A stretch of 64,000 nt of DNA from Acidihalobacter ferrooxydans (GCF_001975725.1 NZ_CP019434.1:62001-126000); one strand, 5' to 3'; counted from the first letter of the stretch, positions 9,325 to 18,268 are shown. Made by a program: numbers and translations. Notes: generated by a model from the sequence alone, not told the origin.

Positions 9325-10872
9325 TCATTCCGCGGCCGCCGCGGGAGGTCGCCCCTTGGGCGTAAACGGCGGGCGGGCAAGCCAGACCAGGCCGAGCAGG
9401 ACGACGAAAATCCAACCGGACAGCCAGAAAAAGTCGTTGGTCGCGAGCATGAATGCCTGTTGTGAGACGGTGCGCGCCAATACTTCGCTCGCCTGTGCGG
9501 TGGAGAACCCGGCCGCCTGAAGCTGGGCGTAAGCGTGTTCGGCGGCTGGATTGGCCGTGGTGAAGTGAGCCGACAGATTGCTGTCGTGCAGGTCGGCGCG
9601 CCGGTCCCACAGCGTCACGCTCAACGACGTGCCGAAGCTGGCGCCGAGCGTGCGCAGAAAGTTGGCCAGCCCCGATGCGCTGGCGATGCGATCGGGCGTC
9701 AGCCCGGATAGCGACATGGCGGTGAGCGGGATGAAAAAGGTCGCCACGCCAATGCCGAGCAAAATGCGCGGTTCAATCAAATCCCACAACGTGACTTGCG
9801 TGTTGAAGCTGCCGAGCCAGAATGAGCACAGTGCGAAGACCATGAAGGAGATGGTGACGAAAATACGCAGATCGATGCGGTGCAGGGTGCGCCCGACGAG
9901 GGGGGAGAAGACGATGGCCAGCAGCCCGACCGGGGCGGCGGCGATACCGGCCCAAGTGGCGGTGTAGCTCATCTGCGTCTGCAGCCACAGCGGGAAGATG
10001 ACGATGCCGCCGAAATACACGCCGAAACCGAGCGTGATGGCGATGACCGCAACGTTGAAATTGCGGTTGCGGAACAGCGTGAGGTCGATCACCGGGTGCT
10101 GCTCGTACCATTCCCAGATCAAAAAAAGCGTCAGGGCGATGACCGCGACCACGGCGAGTCCGACGATGAAGGACGAGCCGAACCAGCCCATGTCGTTGCC
10201 GTTGTCGAGCATGATCTGCAGCGCGGCAACCCAGGTGATCAGCAGGGCGAGGCCAACGATGTCGATGGGGCGCTTGCGACGCGGCGTTTCCCGGTGGCGC
10301 AACATCAGCCAGGCGATCGAGGCGGATACGATACCGACCGGAATGTTGATGTAGAAAATCCAGGGCCAGCTGTAGTTATCGGTGATCCAGCCGCCGAGGA
10401 TCGGGCCAAGCACCGGCGCGACCACCGTGGTCATGCCCCAGATTGCCAGCGCCAGCCCCCGTTTTTCCGCTGGATAGCTGTTGATTAACAGACTCTGCGA
10501 GAGTGGAATCATCGGCCCGGCCACCGCCCCCTGCAGAATGCGCAGGAACAACAGCGTGGAGAAGCTCCCCGAGAGGCCGCAGAGCCAGGAAAACAGCGTG
10601 AACAGCGTCGTGCAGGCAACGAACAGGCGGACTTCGCCAAACCGTTGTGCCAGCCATCCGGTCAGTGGCACAGCGATGGCGGTGGCGACGACGAAGGCGG
10701 TGATGACCCAGGTGCCGCGGTTCGCGCTGACCGCAAGATCACCCGCGATGGTCGGCACGGCGACGTTGGTGATCGTCGTGTCGAGCACGTTCATGAAGGT
10801 CGCCAGTGCCAGCGATACCGTCAGCAGCGCCAACGCCCCGCCGCGAAAGGGTTGCAGCTCAGTGTCCGGCAT
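9325..10872 (-). CDS. emrB: EmrB/QacA-type (DHA2) multidrug efflux permease
   Basis: This is a 515-residue, 14-TM DHA2-family permease. Typical features are MNVLDTTITNVAVPTIAGDL in TM1 (the family LDxTIVNVALP motif), TAFVVATAIAVPLTGWL, and GAVAGPMIPLSQSLL with motif C-like residues GPILGGWI in TM5. It would pair with the adjacent membrane-fusion protein and an outer-membrane channel to export toxic compounds. The start at MPDTELQPFRGG (10872) is preferred over an upstream ATG because it precedes TM1 directly. It overlaps emrA by 14 bp, which indicates coupling. No TolC-like gene is in the window. Confidence 0.92.
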   Translation of the reverse strand: MPDTELQPFRGGALALLTVSLALATFMNVLDTTITNVAVPTIAGDLAVSANRGTWVITAFVVATAIAVPLTGWLAQRFGEVRLFVACTTLFTLFSWLCGLSGSFSTLLFLRILQGAVAGPMIPLSQSLLINSYPAEKRGLALAIWGMTTVVAPVLGPILGGWITDNYSWPWIFYINIPVGIVSASIAWLMLRHRETPRRKRPIDIVGLALLITWVAALQIMLDNGNDMGWFGSSFIVGLAVVAVIALTLFLIWEWYEQHPVIDLTLFRNRNFNVAVIAITLGFGVYFGGIVIFPLWLQTQMSYTATWAGIAAAPVGLLAIVFSPLVGRTLHRIDLRIFVTISFMVFALCSFWLGSFNTQVTLWDLIEPRILLGIGVATFFIPLTAMSLSGLTPDRIASASGLANFLRTLGASFGTSLSVTLWDRRADLHDSNLSAHFTTANPAAEHAYAQLQAAGFSTAQASEVLARTVSQQAFMLATNDFFWLSGWIFVVLLGLVWLARPPFTPKGRPPAAAAE

Positions 10873-12067
10873 GTGCGTGGGCCGCGTCGCCCTGGTTGGC
10901 GGCGATGATTTTTGCCACGAGCGCCCGGCTCCCGGCCAGTTGCCTCGCATACAGCCCGGCGATGTCGTTCGGGTGCCGTTGCGGCTGGCTGGTGGTGAGC
11001 TGGGTCCCCTTGCGGTCGTGCGTGTTGATGGTCACGTTCATGGACAGACCGAGTCGTAACGGGTGCTGTTTAAGCGCTTTTTCCGGGATCGCGATACGCA
11101 CCGGCAAACGCTGCACGACTTTGATCCAGTTGCCCGTCGCGTTTTGCGGCGGCAGCAGCGAGAAGGCCGCGCCGGTACCGGCAGCGAGGCCCATCACGGT
11201 GCCGTGATAGGTCACTTGCCCGCCATAGAAGTCGGCCTGCAACGACACCGGCTGGCCGATGCGCACATTGGCGAGTTGCGTTTCCTTGAAATTTGCATCG
11301 ACCCAGACGTTATCCAGCGGGACGACATCCATCAGCGTGGCCCCAGGCGCCACCTGTTCGCCGAGTTGCACGCCGCGATTGGCTACGTAGCCGCTGACCG
11401 GAGCCACGATCCGCGTACGCTTGAGCGCCAGATACGCGCGACGCACAGCCGCGGCGGCCTGGCGCACGGCGGGGTTATCGGCCAGATCGGCGCCACCGAC
11501 CGCGGCCTGCGCGCCCTGCAACTGCGCCTCATCCAGCGCCAGACGGCTCTGCGCGACCCGCAGCGCGGTCTGGGCGTGCTGGAATTGCTCCTGCGAATTG
11601 ACGCCGCGCCGGCGCAGATTCTGCTGGCGCTTGAAGTCATCGTCGGCCTGCGTGAGCTGCGCACGGTCCATTGCGACCGTCGCCTTGAGTGCGCCGACGC
11701 GGGCGTAGGCCTGACGCACGCTGCGGACCTGCAGCGCCAGCGCCGCCTCGGCCTTGTCCAGCGCGAGCCGGGCATCGGACGCATCGAGTTCCACCAGCGG
11801 CTGTCCGCGCTTGACGTACTGCGTGTCCTGCGCCAATACCGCGACCACGGTGCCGGAGACTTGCGGCGAGATTGGCACCCGATCGCCGTGTACATAGGCA
11901 TCGTCGGTGCCGACGTAGTATTGTCCGATCAAATCCTGATAGACGTACCAAATGCCGCCGGCGATGGCGAAAATAACGACGGCGATGAGCAGTGCGCGCA
12001 AACGCCGGCGCTTGTTCGACGAGCCATTTTCCGTGGATTGTTCCGAGACCTGTTCTGTGCCCGACAC
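10859..12067 (-). CDS. emrA: EmrA-type membrane-fusion (periplasmic adaptor) protein
   Basis: This is a 402-residue HlyD/EmrA-family adaptor. It has a cytoplasmic start, one TM helix (about residues 24-44, LRALLIAVVIFAIAGGIWYVY), a biotinyl-lipoyl-like half (TDDAYVHGDRVPISPQVSGTVVAVL), an alpha-hairpin region (about 90-200) and the second lipoyl half (RTRIVAPVSGYVANRGVQLGEQV). The C-terminus ends in a His-rich GDAAHAHAGH. It overlaps emrB by 14 bp. Family and pairing are secure; the drug substrate is unknown. Confidence 0.92.
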   Translation of the reverse strand: MSGTEQVSEQSTENGSSNKRRRLRALLIAVVIFAIAGGIWYVYQDLIGQYYVGTDDAYVHGDRVPISPQVSGTVVAVLAQDTQYVKRGQPLVELDASDARLALDKAEAALALQVRSVRQAYARVGALKATVAMDRAQLTQADDDFKRQQNLRRRGVNSQEQFQHAQTALRVAQSRLALDEAQLQGAQAAVGGADLADNPAVRQAAAAVRRAYLALKRTRIVAPVSGYVANRGVQLGEQVAPGATLMDVVPLDNVWVDANFKETQLANVRIGQPVSLQADFYGGQVTYHGTVMGLAAGTGAAFSLLPPQNATGNWIKVVQRLPVRIAIPEKALKQHPLRLGLSMNVTINTHDRKGTQLTTSQPQRHPNDIAGLYARQLAGSRALVAKIIAANQGDAAHAHAGH

Positions 12068-12130
12068 AGTCGCTGCCCTCCCTGGCCGTCAAGATTCAGC
12101 CCGCTTGCTGCAGGCAACTCACACCGCTGG

Positions 12131-12236
12131 CCAGGAGCGCCTGTCGGCGTTGGAAAAAATCGGCTACAGCGAGGGGATAATGGATTCATTCCCCACTTGC
12201 CTCGCGACGATCCTCCAAGTCAGACAGGCTCCCAGG
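12131..12236. repeat. R4 palindromic repeat, copy 1 (short form)
   Basis: This ~106-bp element is bounded by inverted arms related to GGAGCCTGTCGGACTTGGA. Its core resembles the copy at 53284-53387. The left arm has mismatches (GGAGCGCCTGTCGGCG). It lies in the 666-bp gap between emrA and yaiI, 50 bp from an R2 copy. Confidence 0.75.
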
Positions 12237-12285
12237 GCGTCAACCCCGGCCATGAAATACGCGATTACACCGATCACAGGCACTG

Positions 12286-12446
12286 TACCCGGATATTTCA
12301 CAAGTTTGTGCGGATGTCGTGCAGGATATCAATTTCACAAGGGACTACAGAAGGACCGACCTGTCGGCGATGACGGTCGACTGAGGAAAGACCCCTTGTG
12401 GAATCAAGAAACCAGCGAGATCGGTGGTCGTTGTGAAACACCCCGG
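12286..12446. repeat. R2 repeat, copy 1
   Basis: This ~160-bp element begins ACCCGGATATTTCACAAG and ends TTGTGAAACACCCCGG, so its ends are inverted repeats. Core landmarks shared with other copies are TCGGCGATGACGGTCGACTG, CTTGTGGAATCAAGA and GCGAGATCGGTGG. It is non-coding. After it, 12447-12543 shows nothing recognisable. Confidence 0.75.
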
Positions 12447-12543
12447 CTCGTGTTTAGTCATGCCCCAATGGCGAGGCGCATTCAGAACCGCAGCGGGAAA
12501 CATGCAGCCTTCGGTGCTCAACACAAAACTGTAACCCACCGGG

Positions 12544-12579
12544 GTAAAAAGTGGCAAGCCTGCCTTTGCACGGCTTGCC
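12544..12579 (-). terminator. Intrinsic terminator downstream of yaiI-ureG
   Basis: On the minus strand GGCAAGCC (12572-12579) pairs with GGCTTGCC (12553-12560) across an 11-base loop, followed by ACTTTTTACC. An 8-bp GC-rich stem plus five T fits a rho-independent terminator for the leftward ureG-yaiI unit. It lies about 155 bp beyond the yaiI stop; the intervening 12580-12733 has no evident gene. Confidence 0.55.
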
Positions 12580-12733
12580 TTGCGCAATAGCGGCACGCGG
12601 TCGGCGCGGGTGTGTGTTGACGAATGTTTCACAAGCGTCGGCGCGCCCGATAAGCGGCGATGGAAGCGGCGATGGTCGTGGCCGCCTGCGCATGGCTTTG
12701 GGCGATCTGCGACCTCCTGCATTGACGACGCCT

Positions 12734-13192
12734 TCAGCCCGCGCCGCGCGCGTGCGCCGTCAGGATCCGGTCAAGCTGATTGGCGAACGCCTGCCGATCA
12801 CTAGCGCTCATCGTTGCCGGCCCGCCGGTATGGATGCCGCTGGCGCGCAGGGTTTCCATGAAATCGCGCATGCCGAGTCGCGCCCTGATGGTGTCGGGCG
12901 CATAGCGTTCCCCGCGCGGGTTGAGCGCAAGCCCGCCCTTGTCGAGAACCTCGGCGGCGAGCGGGATATCAGCGGTTACGACAAGATCGCCGGGTTCAAG
13001 GCGCGCGACGATCTCATGGTCGGCCACATCGAAACCCTGCGCCACCTGCAGCAGGGTCACGTCGGCCGCGGGCGGTACGCGCATCGGATGGTTGGCCACC
13101 AGCGTCACGGCCACGCCGGTGCGTGCCGCGGCGCGGAACAGAATTTCCTTGATCGGCGCCGGACAGGCGTCCGCATCAACCCATATGCGCAT
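12734..13192 (-). CDS. YaiI/YqxD (UPF0178, DUF188) family protein
   Basis: This 152-residue member of the YaiI/YqxD family begins [22 protein letters not shown], the family signature. It contains [12 protein letters not shown] and LNPRGERY. The fold is PIN-like with conserved Asp residues at the start (VDADACP), but the function is not established. It is 4 bp downstream of ureG on the same strand, so the two are probably co-transcribed. Confidence 0.9.
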   Translation of the reverse strand: MRIWVDADACPAPIKEILFRAAARTGVAVTLVANHPMRVPPAADVTLLQVAQGFDVADHEIVARLEPGDLVVTADIPLAAEVLDKGGLALNPRGERYAPDTIRARLGMRDFMETLRASGIHTGGPATMSASDRQAFANQLDRILTAHARGAG

Positions 13193-13196
13193 GATG

Positions 13197-13811
13197 TCAG
13201 GCCACCAGCATGCCCTGTCGAACGATGAAGTCCACGACCTCGGCGACGCCCTGACCCGCGCGGATGTTGGTGAACACGAAGGGGCGTTCGCCGCGCATCT
13301 TGCGCGCGTCGCGATCCATCACCTCCAGCGATGCTCCGACATGCGGCGCCAGATCGATTTTATTGATCACCAGCAGGTCGGATTTGGTAATGCCCGGCCC
13401 GCCCTTGCGTGGAATCTTGTCGCCTGCGGACACGTCGATCACGTAGAGCGTCAGGTCCGAAAGTTCCGGGCTGAATGTCGCGCTGAGATTGTCGCCTCCG
13501 CTTTCCACGAACACCACGTCGAGCGTGGGGAACCGCGTCTGCAGATCGCGCACCGCAGCGAGGTTCATCGATGCGTCTTCGCGGATCGCGGTGTGTGGGC
13601 AGCCACCGGTTTCGACGCCCATGATGCGCTCGGCCGGCAGGGCGGCGTGCTGAATCAGGAACTCGGCATCTTCGCGGGTGTAGATGTCGTTGGTAACCAC
13701 GGCAACTTCGTAATCCGCGCGCAGGTGCTTGCACAAGGCCTCGACCAGCGCAGTCTTGCCTGAGCCGACCGGACCGCCAATCCCGACGCGCAGGGCTGCG
13801 TCTTCACTCAT
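13197..13811 (-). CDS. ureG: Urease accessory GTPase UreG
   Basis: This 204-residue SIMIBI-class GTPase delivers nickel to urease with UreE, UreF and UreD. It shows P-loop GGPVGSGKT at the N-terminus, the Ni-binding Cys-Pro-His motif in [18 protein letters not shown]-type context ([15 protein letters not shown]), [16 protein letters not shown], and NKIDL for base recognition. The start at 13811 has AAGGAG about 9 bases upstream. The gene is normally last in ureABCEFG; here it is about 40 kb from the other urease genes and next to yaiI, which is the main oddity. Confidence 0.96.
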   Translation of the reverse strand: MSEDAALRVGIGGPVGSGKTALVEALCKHLRADYEVAVVTNDIYTREDAEFLIQHAALPAERIMGVETGGCPHTAIREDASMNLAAVRDLQTRFPTLDVVFVESGGDNLSATFSPELSDLTLYVIDVSAGDKIPRKGGPGITKSDLLVINKIDLAPHVGASLEVMDRDARKMRGERPFVFTNIRAGQGVAEVVDFIVRQGMLVA

Positions 13812-14074
13812 GGTGTGTTTCTCCTTGCAGGGCTGCGAATGCCGGGGCCGATCATCTCCCGTTCGTGTATGGCTTGTCGAGGTCTGCCGTCGCGTCGGCG
13901 CGTGGTCATCCGGCTCATGGCAGTGCGCTGCGCCGAGGCGCCGCCTGAAGCGATGGCGTACTGCTCCTGGGCGCCAACCGTTTGCGTACGCACTGCAGGG
14001 CTCTACAATCAGTTGTCGGAACATTGTCTGAACGTTGTCAGAACGATGACTGTCGCGCCGTCAGGAATCATGCC

Positions 14075-14419
14075 GTGCCAACACTGAACGCCAGCCTGAA
14101 CGCCTGGGATACTGCCGCTTTTGCCGATACGCTGTGCGCCGAATTGCGCGCACTCGGCGCCGCGCGGCTGCCATTGCAGGCGGGTATGCGCCACGGCGGC
14201 TATGTACTGGACGACATTCGCGGCGTCATGCTGCTGGGCGCCGCGGCAACGCCCGGCGCCATCGAGGCTACGGTTGGCGTGTTCTTCGCCGGTATCATCG
14301 CCGGGTGCAATTGCGCGGACGATCCCACGCCGGTCGAGGCGCGGGAGGAATACTGCGAACTGCGTGTGCACATACTGCGCACGAATGGCGAGGCGCAGTT
14401 TACGTTATCCGACGCTTGA
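14075..14419 (+). CDS. Conserved hypothetical protein with Cys-rich motif
   Basis: This is a 114-residue protein read divergently from ureG. The GTG start at 14075 has AGGA 7 bases upstream; a longer ATG reading at 13982 is less likely. The C-terminal half contains GVFFAGIIAGCNCADDPTPVE and EYCELRVHI, with three cysteines that could bind a metal. No signal peptide or TM is convincing. I do not recognise a named function. The gap to ureG (13812-14074) shows no other gene. Confidence 0.6.
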   Translation: MPTLNASLNAWDTAAFADTLCAELRALGAARLPLQAGMRHGGYVLDDIRGVMLLGAAATPGAIEATVGVFFAGIIAGCNCADDPTPVEAREEYCELRVHILRTNGEAQFTLSDA

Positions 14420-14499
14420 ACATTCCCTTGCGTCGCCGCAGTCGATTCTTCCCGGGTTCGACAGGCTCCTGGCTGACAGCGTGTTGATGTGCCCTGCTT

Positions 14500-14609
14500 T
14501 AACCCGAATGATTCACCCGTGCGCTGGAAATTACTGATAACTCACTGGTCGAAAGAAGTATTGTCCGTCGATTAGCGAGCGACGAACTGTTACCGGGCGA
14601 ATGCTCGGC
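14500..14609. repeat. R3 repeat, copy 1
   Basis: This ~110-bp element begins ACCCGAATGATTCA and contains ACTGATAACTCACTGGTCGA and a small hairpin TCCGTCG (14564-14570) / CGACGAA (14580-14586), then ends near TTACCGGGCGAA. It is clearly related to 16618-16727. It lies in the 274-bp gap before the DJ-1 gene; a half R4-like arm (CGACAGGCTCCTGG, about 14459) precedes it. Confidence 0.7.
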
Positions 14610-14693
14610 GCGAACATGCGGCTTCGCGGTGGTCGCGTATGTACGGAGCCGACGCGGATTTTGTGCGACTTCGATGCGCGAACAACGGCATCC

Positions 14694-15224
14694 TCAGGGG
14701 CGTTGCAGGGCTGCTTCAACCTGCTCGCGATTGCTGCGGTCGGTCAGTTGTTCGAGCAGGTGCAGCGCAAAATCCATTGCGGTGCCGGGGCCGCGCGAGG
14801 TGAATATCGGCCCGTCGCTTTCGATTGCCGCGCCGCTCGCGTCCGCCACCGCGCCGGGGAATGCGGTGAAGCGCCGGCCTGCCAGCAGGCCGGCGCGTTC
14901 GAGCGCCTTCGGCGCTGCGCAAATGGCTGCGGCCCGCCCGCCGCCTTCGACAAGGCGCCGCAGCATGTCCAGCAGTCGGTCGTCGTCGCGCAGGTGGTTA
15001 GCGCCCGGCATGCCGCCGGGTAGCACGAGCATGTCGAAGGGCTGGCCGAGAACGGCGTCGAGCGGGGTGTCGGGCACGATGACGGTGCCGCGTGAGCAGC
15101 GCACGGGGCCGGCCTCCAGGCCGGCGACGACGACCTCGACGCCGCCACGGCGCAGCAGGTCGATCAGGGTGACTGCTTCGAGTTCTTCGCTGCCGGCTGC
15201 GAGGGGAATGAGTACGCGTGGCAT
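14694..15224 (-). CDS. DJ-1/PfpI family protein (YajL-like)
   Basis: This 176-residue DJ-1 superfamily protein has the conserved acid pair in GSEELEAVT (Glu13/14) and the nucleophilic-elbow cysteine Cys102 in AAICAAPKAL, preceded by VLPGGMPGANHL. The closest characterised type is YajL/DJ-1, linked to oxidative stress, chaperone and deglycase-like activities. It is 4 bp from the upstream protease gene, so it is likely in the same operon. Confidence 0.88.
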   Translation of the reverse strand: MPRVLIPLAAGSEELEAVTLIDLLRRGGVEVVVAGLEAGPVRCSRGTVIVPDTPLDAVLGQPFDMLVLPGGMPGANHLRDDDRLLDMLRRLVEGGGRAAAICAAPKALERAGLLAGRRFTAFPGAVADASGAAIESDGPIFTSRGPGTAMDFALHLLEQLTDRSNREQVEAALQRP

Positions 15225-15228
15225 AGGG

Positions 15229-16560
15229 TCAACCGGCCGCAGCGGCGGTGTTCTGGTGTGCGTACGCCAGGCTTTTGAGTACGGTCAGCGCCTCGTAGAG
15301 CTGGAAATCACGCTGCGCAAGGCCCGTTTCCGCGCTGGAGGCAGCGTCGGCACCCTTGGCATTGGGGTTTTGCAGATGCCCGGAGAGGTCGGCTTCATGC
15401 AGCATGCCGAAGCCGGGGTTGGCGGTTTTGCTGACCTGCAGGGGCTTGATCACGATGTTGGGCTCGATGCCCTTGGCCTGGATCGAACGGCCATCGGGCG
15501 TGTAGTAGAGCGCGGTGGTGATTTTCAGGGCGGTATCGCGCGACAGCGGCAGAATGGTCTGGACCGAGCCTTTGCCGAAGGTTCGGGTGCCGACGATGAT
15601 GGCGCGATGATTGTCCTGCAGCGCGCCGGATACGATTTCCGCCGCCGATGCGGTGCCGCCGTTGACCAGTACGACGATTGGCGCGCCATGCAGCAGGTCG
15701 CCCGCGGTGGCCTTGAAACGCCGGTCGGCGTCGGCGATGCGGCCCTTGGTGTAGACGATGAGGCCTTTGTTGAGGAACGTATTGGATACGCCGACCGCGG
15801 CATTGAGCAGACCGCCGGGGTTGTTGCGCAGGTCGAGCACGAGGCCCTTGAGCGGTGCTTTGTTTTGCGCGTCGAGCGTGCGCAGCGCGCGCTGCAGGTC
15901 GGCGGTGGTGTTCGACTGAAAGCTGCTGATACGCACGTAGCCAAAGCCCGGTTCGAGCATCCGGCTCTTGACGCTGTCCACTTTGATGATCTCGCGTTTG
16001 AGCGTGAAGTTGAGCGGCTTGGCGGTGCCGGGGCGGGCGATCTCGAGCTTGACCGTCGAGCCGGGTTTGCCGCGCATCATCTGCACGGCCTGATCGAGCC
16101 CCATGTCGCGCACCGACGTGCCGTTGATGCGAATGATGATGTCGCCGGCCTTGATGCCGGCGCGTTGCGCGGGCGTGCCGTCGATGGGCGAAATGACCTT
16201 GATGAAGCCCTTGTCGGCGGCGACGACGATGCCGAGCCCGCCGAACTTGCCCGTGGTGTCGATGCGCAATTGTTTGTAGCTTTTCGCGTCGAGGTAGGCC
16301 GAATGCGGGTCGAGGCCGGTCACCATCCCTTTGATCGCATTGTCGAGCAGGGTCTTGTCGCTGACCGGCTCGACGTAGTCCTGTTTGATGCGTTGCATCA
16401 CTTCGACAAAGGTACGCAGCTCCTTGAGCGGCAGGCCGTCGTTGTTTTTGGTGCCGCTGGCTGCGGCAGGCGGGGTGTCGGCATGGGCGGCAGACGGGAT
16501 GCCGAGGCCGGCGCCAAGGCCGACCAGCAGTGCGAGTACGACGCGGTAGCGTGCTTTCAT
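15229..16560 (-). CDS. S41 carboxy-terminal processing protease (CtpA/Prc-like)
   Basis: This is a 443-residue secreted serine protease. It has an N-terminal signal peptide (VVLALLVGLGAGLGIPSAAHA), a PDZ domain (GKFGGLGIVVAADKGFIKVI to GDIIIRINGTSV), and the S41 core with the serine in GGTASAAEIVSGAL and the lysine in TFGKGSVQTI, giving the Ser-Lys dyad. Such proteases trim periplasmic proteins, including cell-wall hydrolases. The envC-ctp order is common in gammaproteobacteria and fits envelope maintenance. Gene symbol left blank because ctpA/prc paralogues cannot be separated here. Confidence 0.93.
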   Translation of the reverse strand: MKARYRVVLALLVGLGAGLGIPSAAHADTPPAAASGTKNNDGLPLKELRTFVEVMQRIKQDYVEPVSDKTLLDNAIKGMVTGLDPHSAYLDAKSYKQLRIDTTGKFGGLGIVVAADKGFIKVISPIDGTPAQRAGIKAGDIIIRINGTSVRDMGLDQAVQMMRGKPGSTVKLEIARPGTAKPLNFTLKREIIKVDSVKSRMLEPGFGYVRISSFQSNTTADLQRALRTLDAQNKAPLKGLVLDLRNNPGGLLNAAVGVSNTFLNKGLIVYTKGRIADADRRFKATAGDLLHGAPIVVLVNGGTASAAEIVSGALQDNHRAIIVGTRTFGKGSVQTILPLSRDTALKITTALYYTPDGRSIQAKGIEPNIVIKPLQVSKTANPGFGMLHEADLSGHLQNPNAKGADAASSAETGLAQRDFQLYEALTVLKSLAYAHQNTAAAAG

Positions 16561-16617
16561 GCATGGCTCCAGGTTGCATGGTCGGCAGATAGGTTGCCGG
16601 TTTTGAAGCGTTGATTC

Positions 16618-16727
16618 TAGCCCGAATGTTTCAGCCGGTCGCTGGAAAATACTGATAACTCACTGGTCGAAAGAGGTATTGTTCGTCAATTAGCGAGTGA
16701 CGAACTTTTACCGGGCAAACGGCCAGC
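16618..16727. repeat. R3 repeat, copy 2
   Basis: It begins AGCCCGAATGTTTCAG, shares ACTGATAACTCACTGGTCGA with copy 1, and has a perfect 7-bp hairpin TTCGTCA (16682-16688) / TGACGAA (16698-16704). It occupies part of the 372-bp gap between the protease and envC genes; the rest (16728-16932) shows nothing recognisable. Confidence 0.7.
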
Positions 16728-16932
16728 TCGGCGCGATCATTGCGTTCCCGGGCGAAACATCCAGACTGGCATTGTGACGGGTGCATCGGGGTAAGGGCGC
16801 TTCTGCTGAACTTTTCGTATGCGGGCGCATCGGCCGAGGCTCCGGTGCCGGGCGCGGGCGTGGCTGGTACGGTAAGCGGCACGCGGCCCGGTCTTGCGCG
16901 GTGTTCGGTCTGGTGTCGCTAATGGGCGCGGT

Positions 16933-18102
16933 TTATGGCCTGCCGCCGCACCAGCGCGACGGATCCAGCGGCGCGCCGTTGTGGCGGATGGCGAAGTACA
17001 GGCCCTGGGTTCTGCGCCCGCCGCTGTCGCCCACGCTGGCGACCGTCTCGCCAGCACGGACCCAGGTGCCGACGCCGCGATAGATGGCCTGGGTGTGTCC
17101 GTAGAGACTCATGTAGCCGTGCCCGTGATCGATGATCAGCAGCAGACCGTAACCGCTGAGCCAGTTGGCGAACACGACGCGCCCTGCGTCGATGGCATGC
17201 ACTGCCTGTCCTTTCGGGGCATTGATGAAAACACCTTGCCAGCGCAAGGTGCCGCCGCTGCCGCTGCGGGGCGTGTTGAAGCGAACCGCGAGTGTGCCGG
17301 CGGTTGGCCAGGGCAGGCGCCCGCGCAACTGGCCGAAGGGGCGCTGCGACAAGGCGTTGAGCGAGGCGTCGCTGACCACCGTCTGGCGGACCGAAGAGAG
17401 CAGTTTCTGCAGGCGCTTTTCGTTTTCCTGCAGGTTCGCGAGGCGGGTGCGTTTGCTGACGATGATCCGGTCCAGCTTGCTCAGCGCAATCCGGCGTCTG
17501 TTTTCGGCCTGTTGCAATGCGGTCTGTTTGGCGCGTTGCGCGTTCAGAGTGGCCTGTAGCTGACGACGCTGCGCAGCGGCCTGCCGGCGGGTGGCGATCA
17601 GCTCGGCGAGCGCCTTGCGGGCCTGCGCAATGTCGGCCGCGCGGGCCTGGTTGAGGTAGTCGTAGTAGGCGAGCATGCGCCCGAGCCGGGCCGGGCCTTG
17701 CTGATTCAAAAACAGCTTGATGGCCGGTTCACGGCCCATGCGGTATGCAGCGATGATCTGGGCGCGCAGCGCGTCGACTTCGCCCTGCACGGCCTGCTGC
17801 TCAGTGGCGGCCCGGCGGTCGAGCCGGTCGAGTTTGGCCCGCTGCCCGGCCAGGCGCTTGCGCGTGTCGCGCAGTGCGGTGGCGGCGTGCGCAATCGCCT
17901 CCTCAGCCCGGCGCAGCTCGGCCGTCAATTTACCGCGTTCGCCCTGCGCGGCTTCGAGTTGCCGGGTGACCTGTTCGATATGCGTCTGCAGCGCCTGGAG
18001 TTGCTGCCGGGTGCTGTCGGCGGCCTGCGCGCGCGCGCCCACGACACTGGCGAGGGTCAGGCATGTGAACAGTAACAGACTGAGCAGGCGGCTTGCGGGC
18101 AC
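16933..18102 (-). CDS. envC: EnvC-like murein hydrolase activator
   Basis: This is a 389-residue protein with a signal peptide (LLSLLLFTCLTLASVVGARAQA), a long Gln/Arg/Ala-rich coiled coil (about residues 28-255) and a C-terminal LytM/M23 domain. The metal ligands of active M23 peptidases are missing: the HxxxD site reads WQGVFIN and the late HxH site reads GLYFAI. This is the degenerate form expected of EnvC, which activates amidases at the septum and does not itself cut peptidoglycan. Length and layout match EnvC. Confidence 0.9.
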   Translation of the reverse strand: MPASRLLSLLLFTCLTLASVVGARAQAADSTRQQLQALQTHIEQVTRQLEAAQGERGKLTAELRRAEEAIAHAATALRDTRKRLAGQRAKLDRLDRRAATEQQAVQGEVDALRAQIIAAYRMGREPAIKLFLNQQGPARLGRMLAYYDYLNQARAADIAQARKALAELIATRRQAAAQRRQLQATLNAQRAKQTALQQAENRRRIALSKLDRIIVSKRTRLANLQENEKRLQKLLSSVRQTVVSDASLNALSQRPFGQLRGRLPWPTAGTLAVRFNTPRSGSGGTLRWQGVFINAPKGQAVHAIDAGRVVFANWLSGYGLLLIIDHGHGYMSLYGHTQAIYRGVGTWVRAGETVASVGDSGGRRTQGLYFAIRHNGAPLDPSRWCGGRP

Positions 18103-18268
18103 GGCGATTTCGCGATGGGCGGCACGGCGGGCATTCTACGCGAGCAGGCCGCCTCGGCTCCAATGAGCCCGCCGCAGTGGCCATTTGCACGGCTGCGATG
18201 TCAGCCTTTGAATAAGTGCTAATATAAAGGTTTGTTGGTATTCGACTTGATAGATGGACGGGGAAGTC

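Noticed and set aside
12131-12446. R4/R2 repeat cluster as an insertion sequence
   Set aside because: Elements are only 100-170 bp with no transposase ORF; better described as non-autonomous palindromic repeats.
14629-16614. Long plus-strand ORF of 661 codons
   Set aside because: It lies antisense over the DJ-1 and S41 protease genes, whose family motifs are clear; the plus-strand translation is low-complexity Arg/Gly/Ala with no domain.
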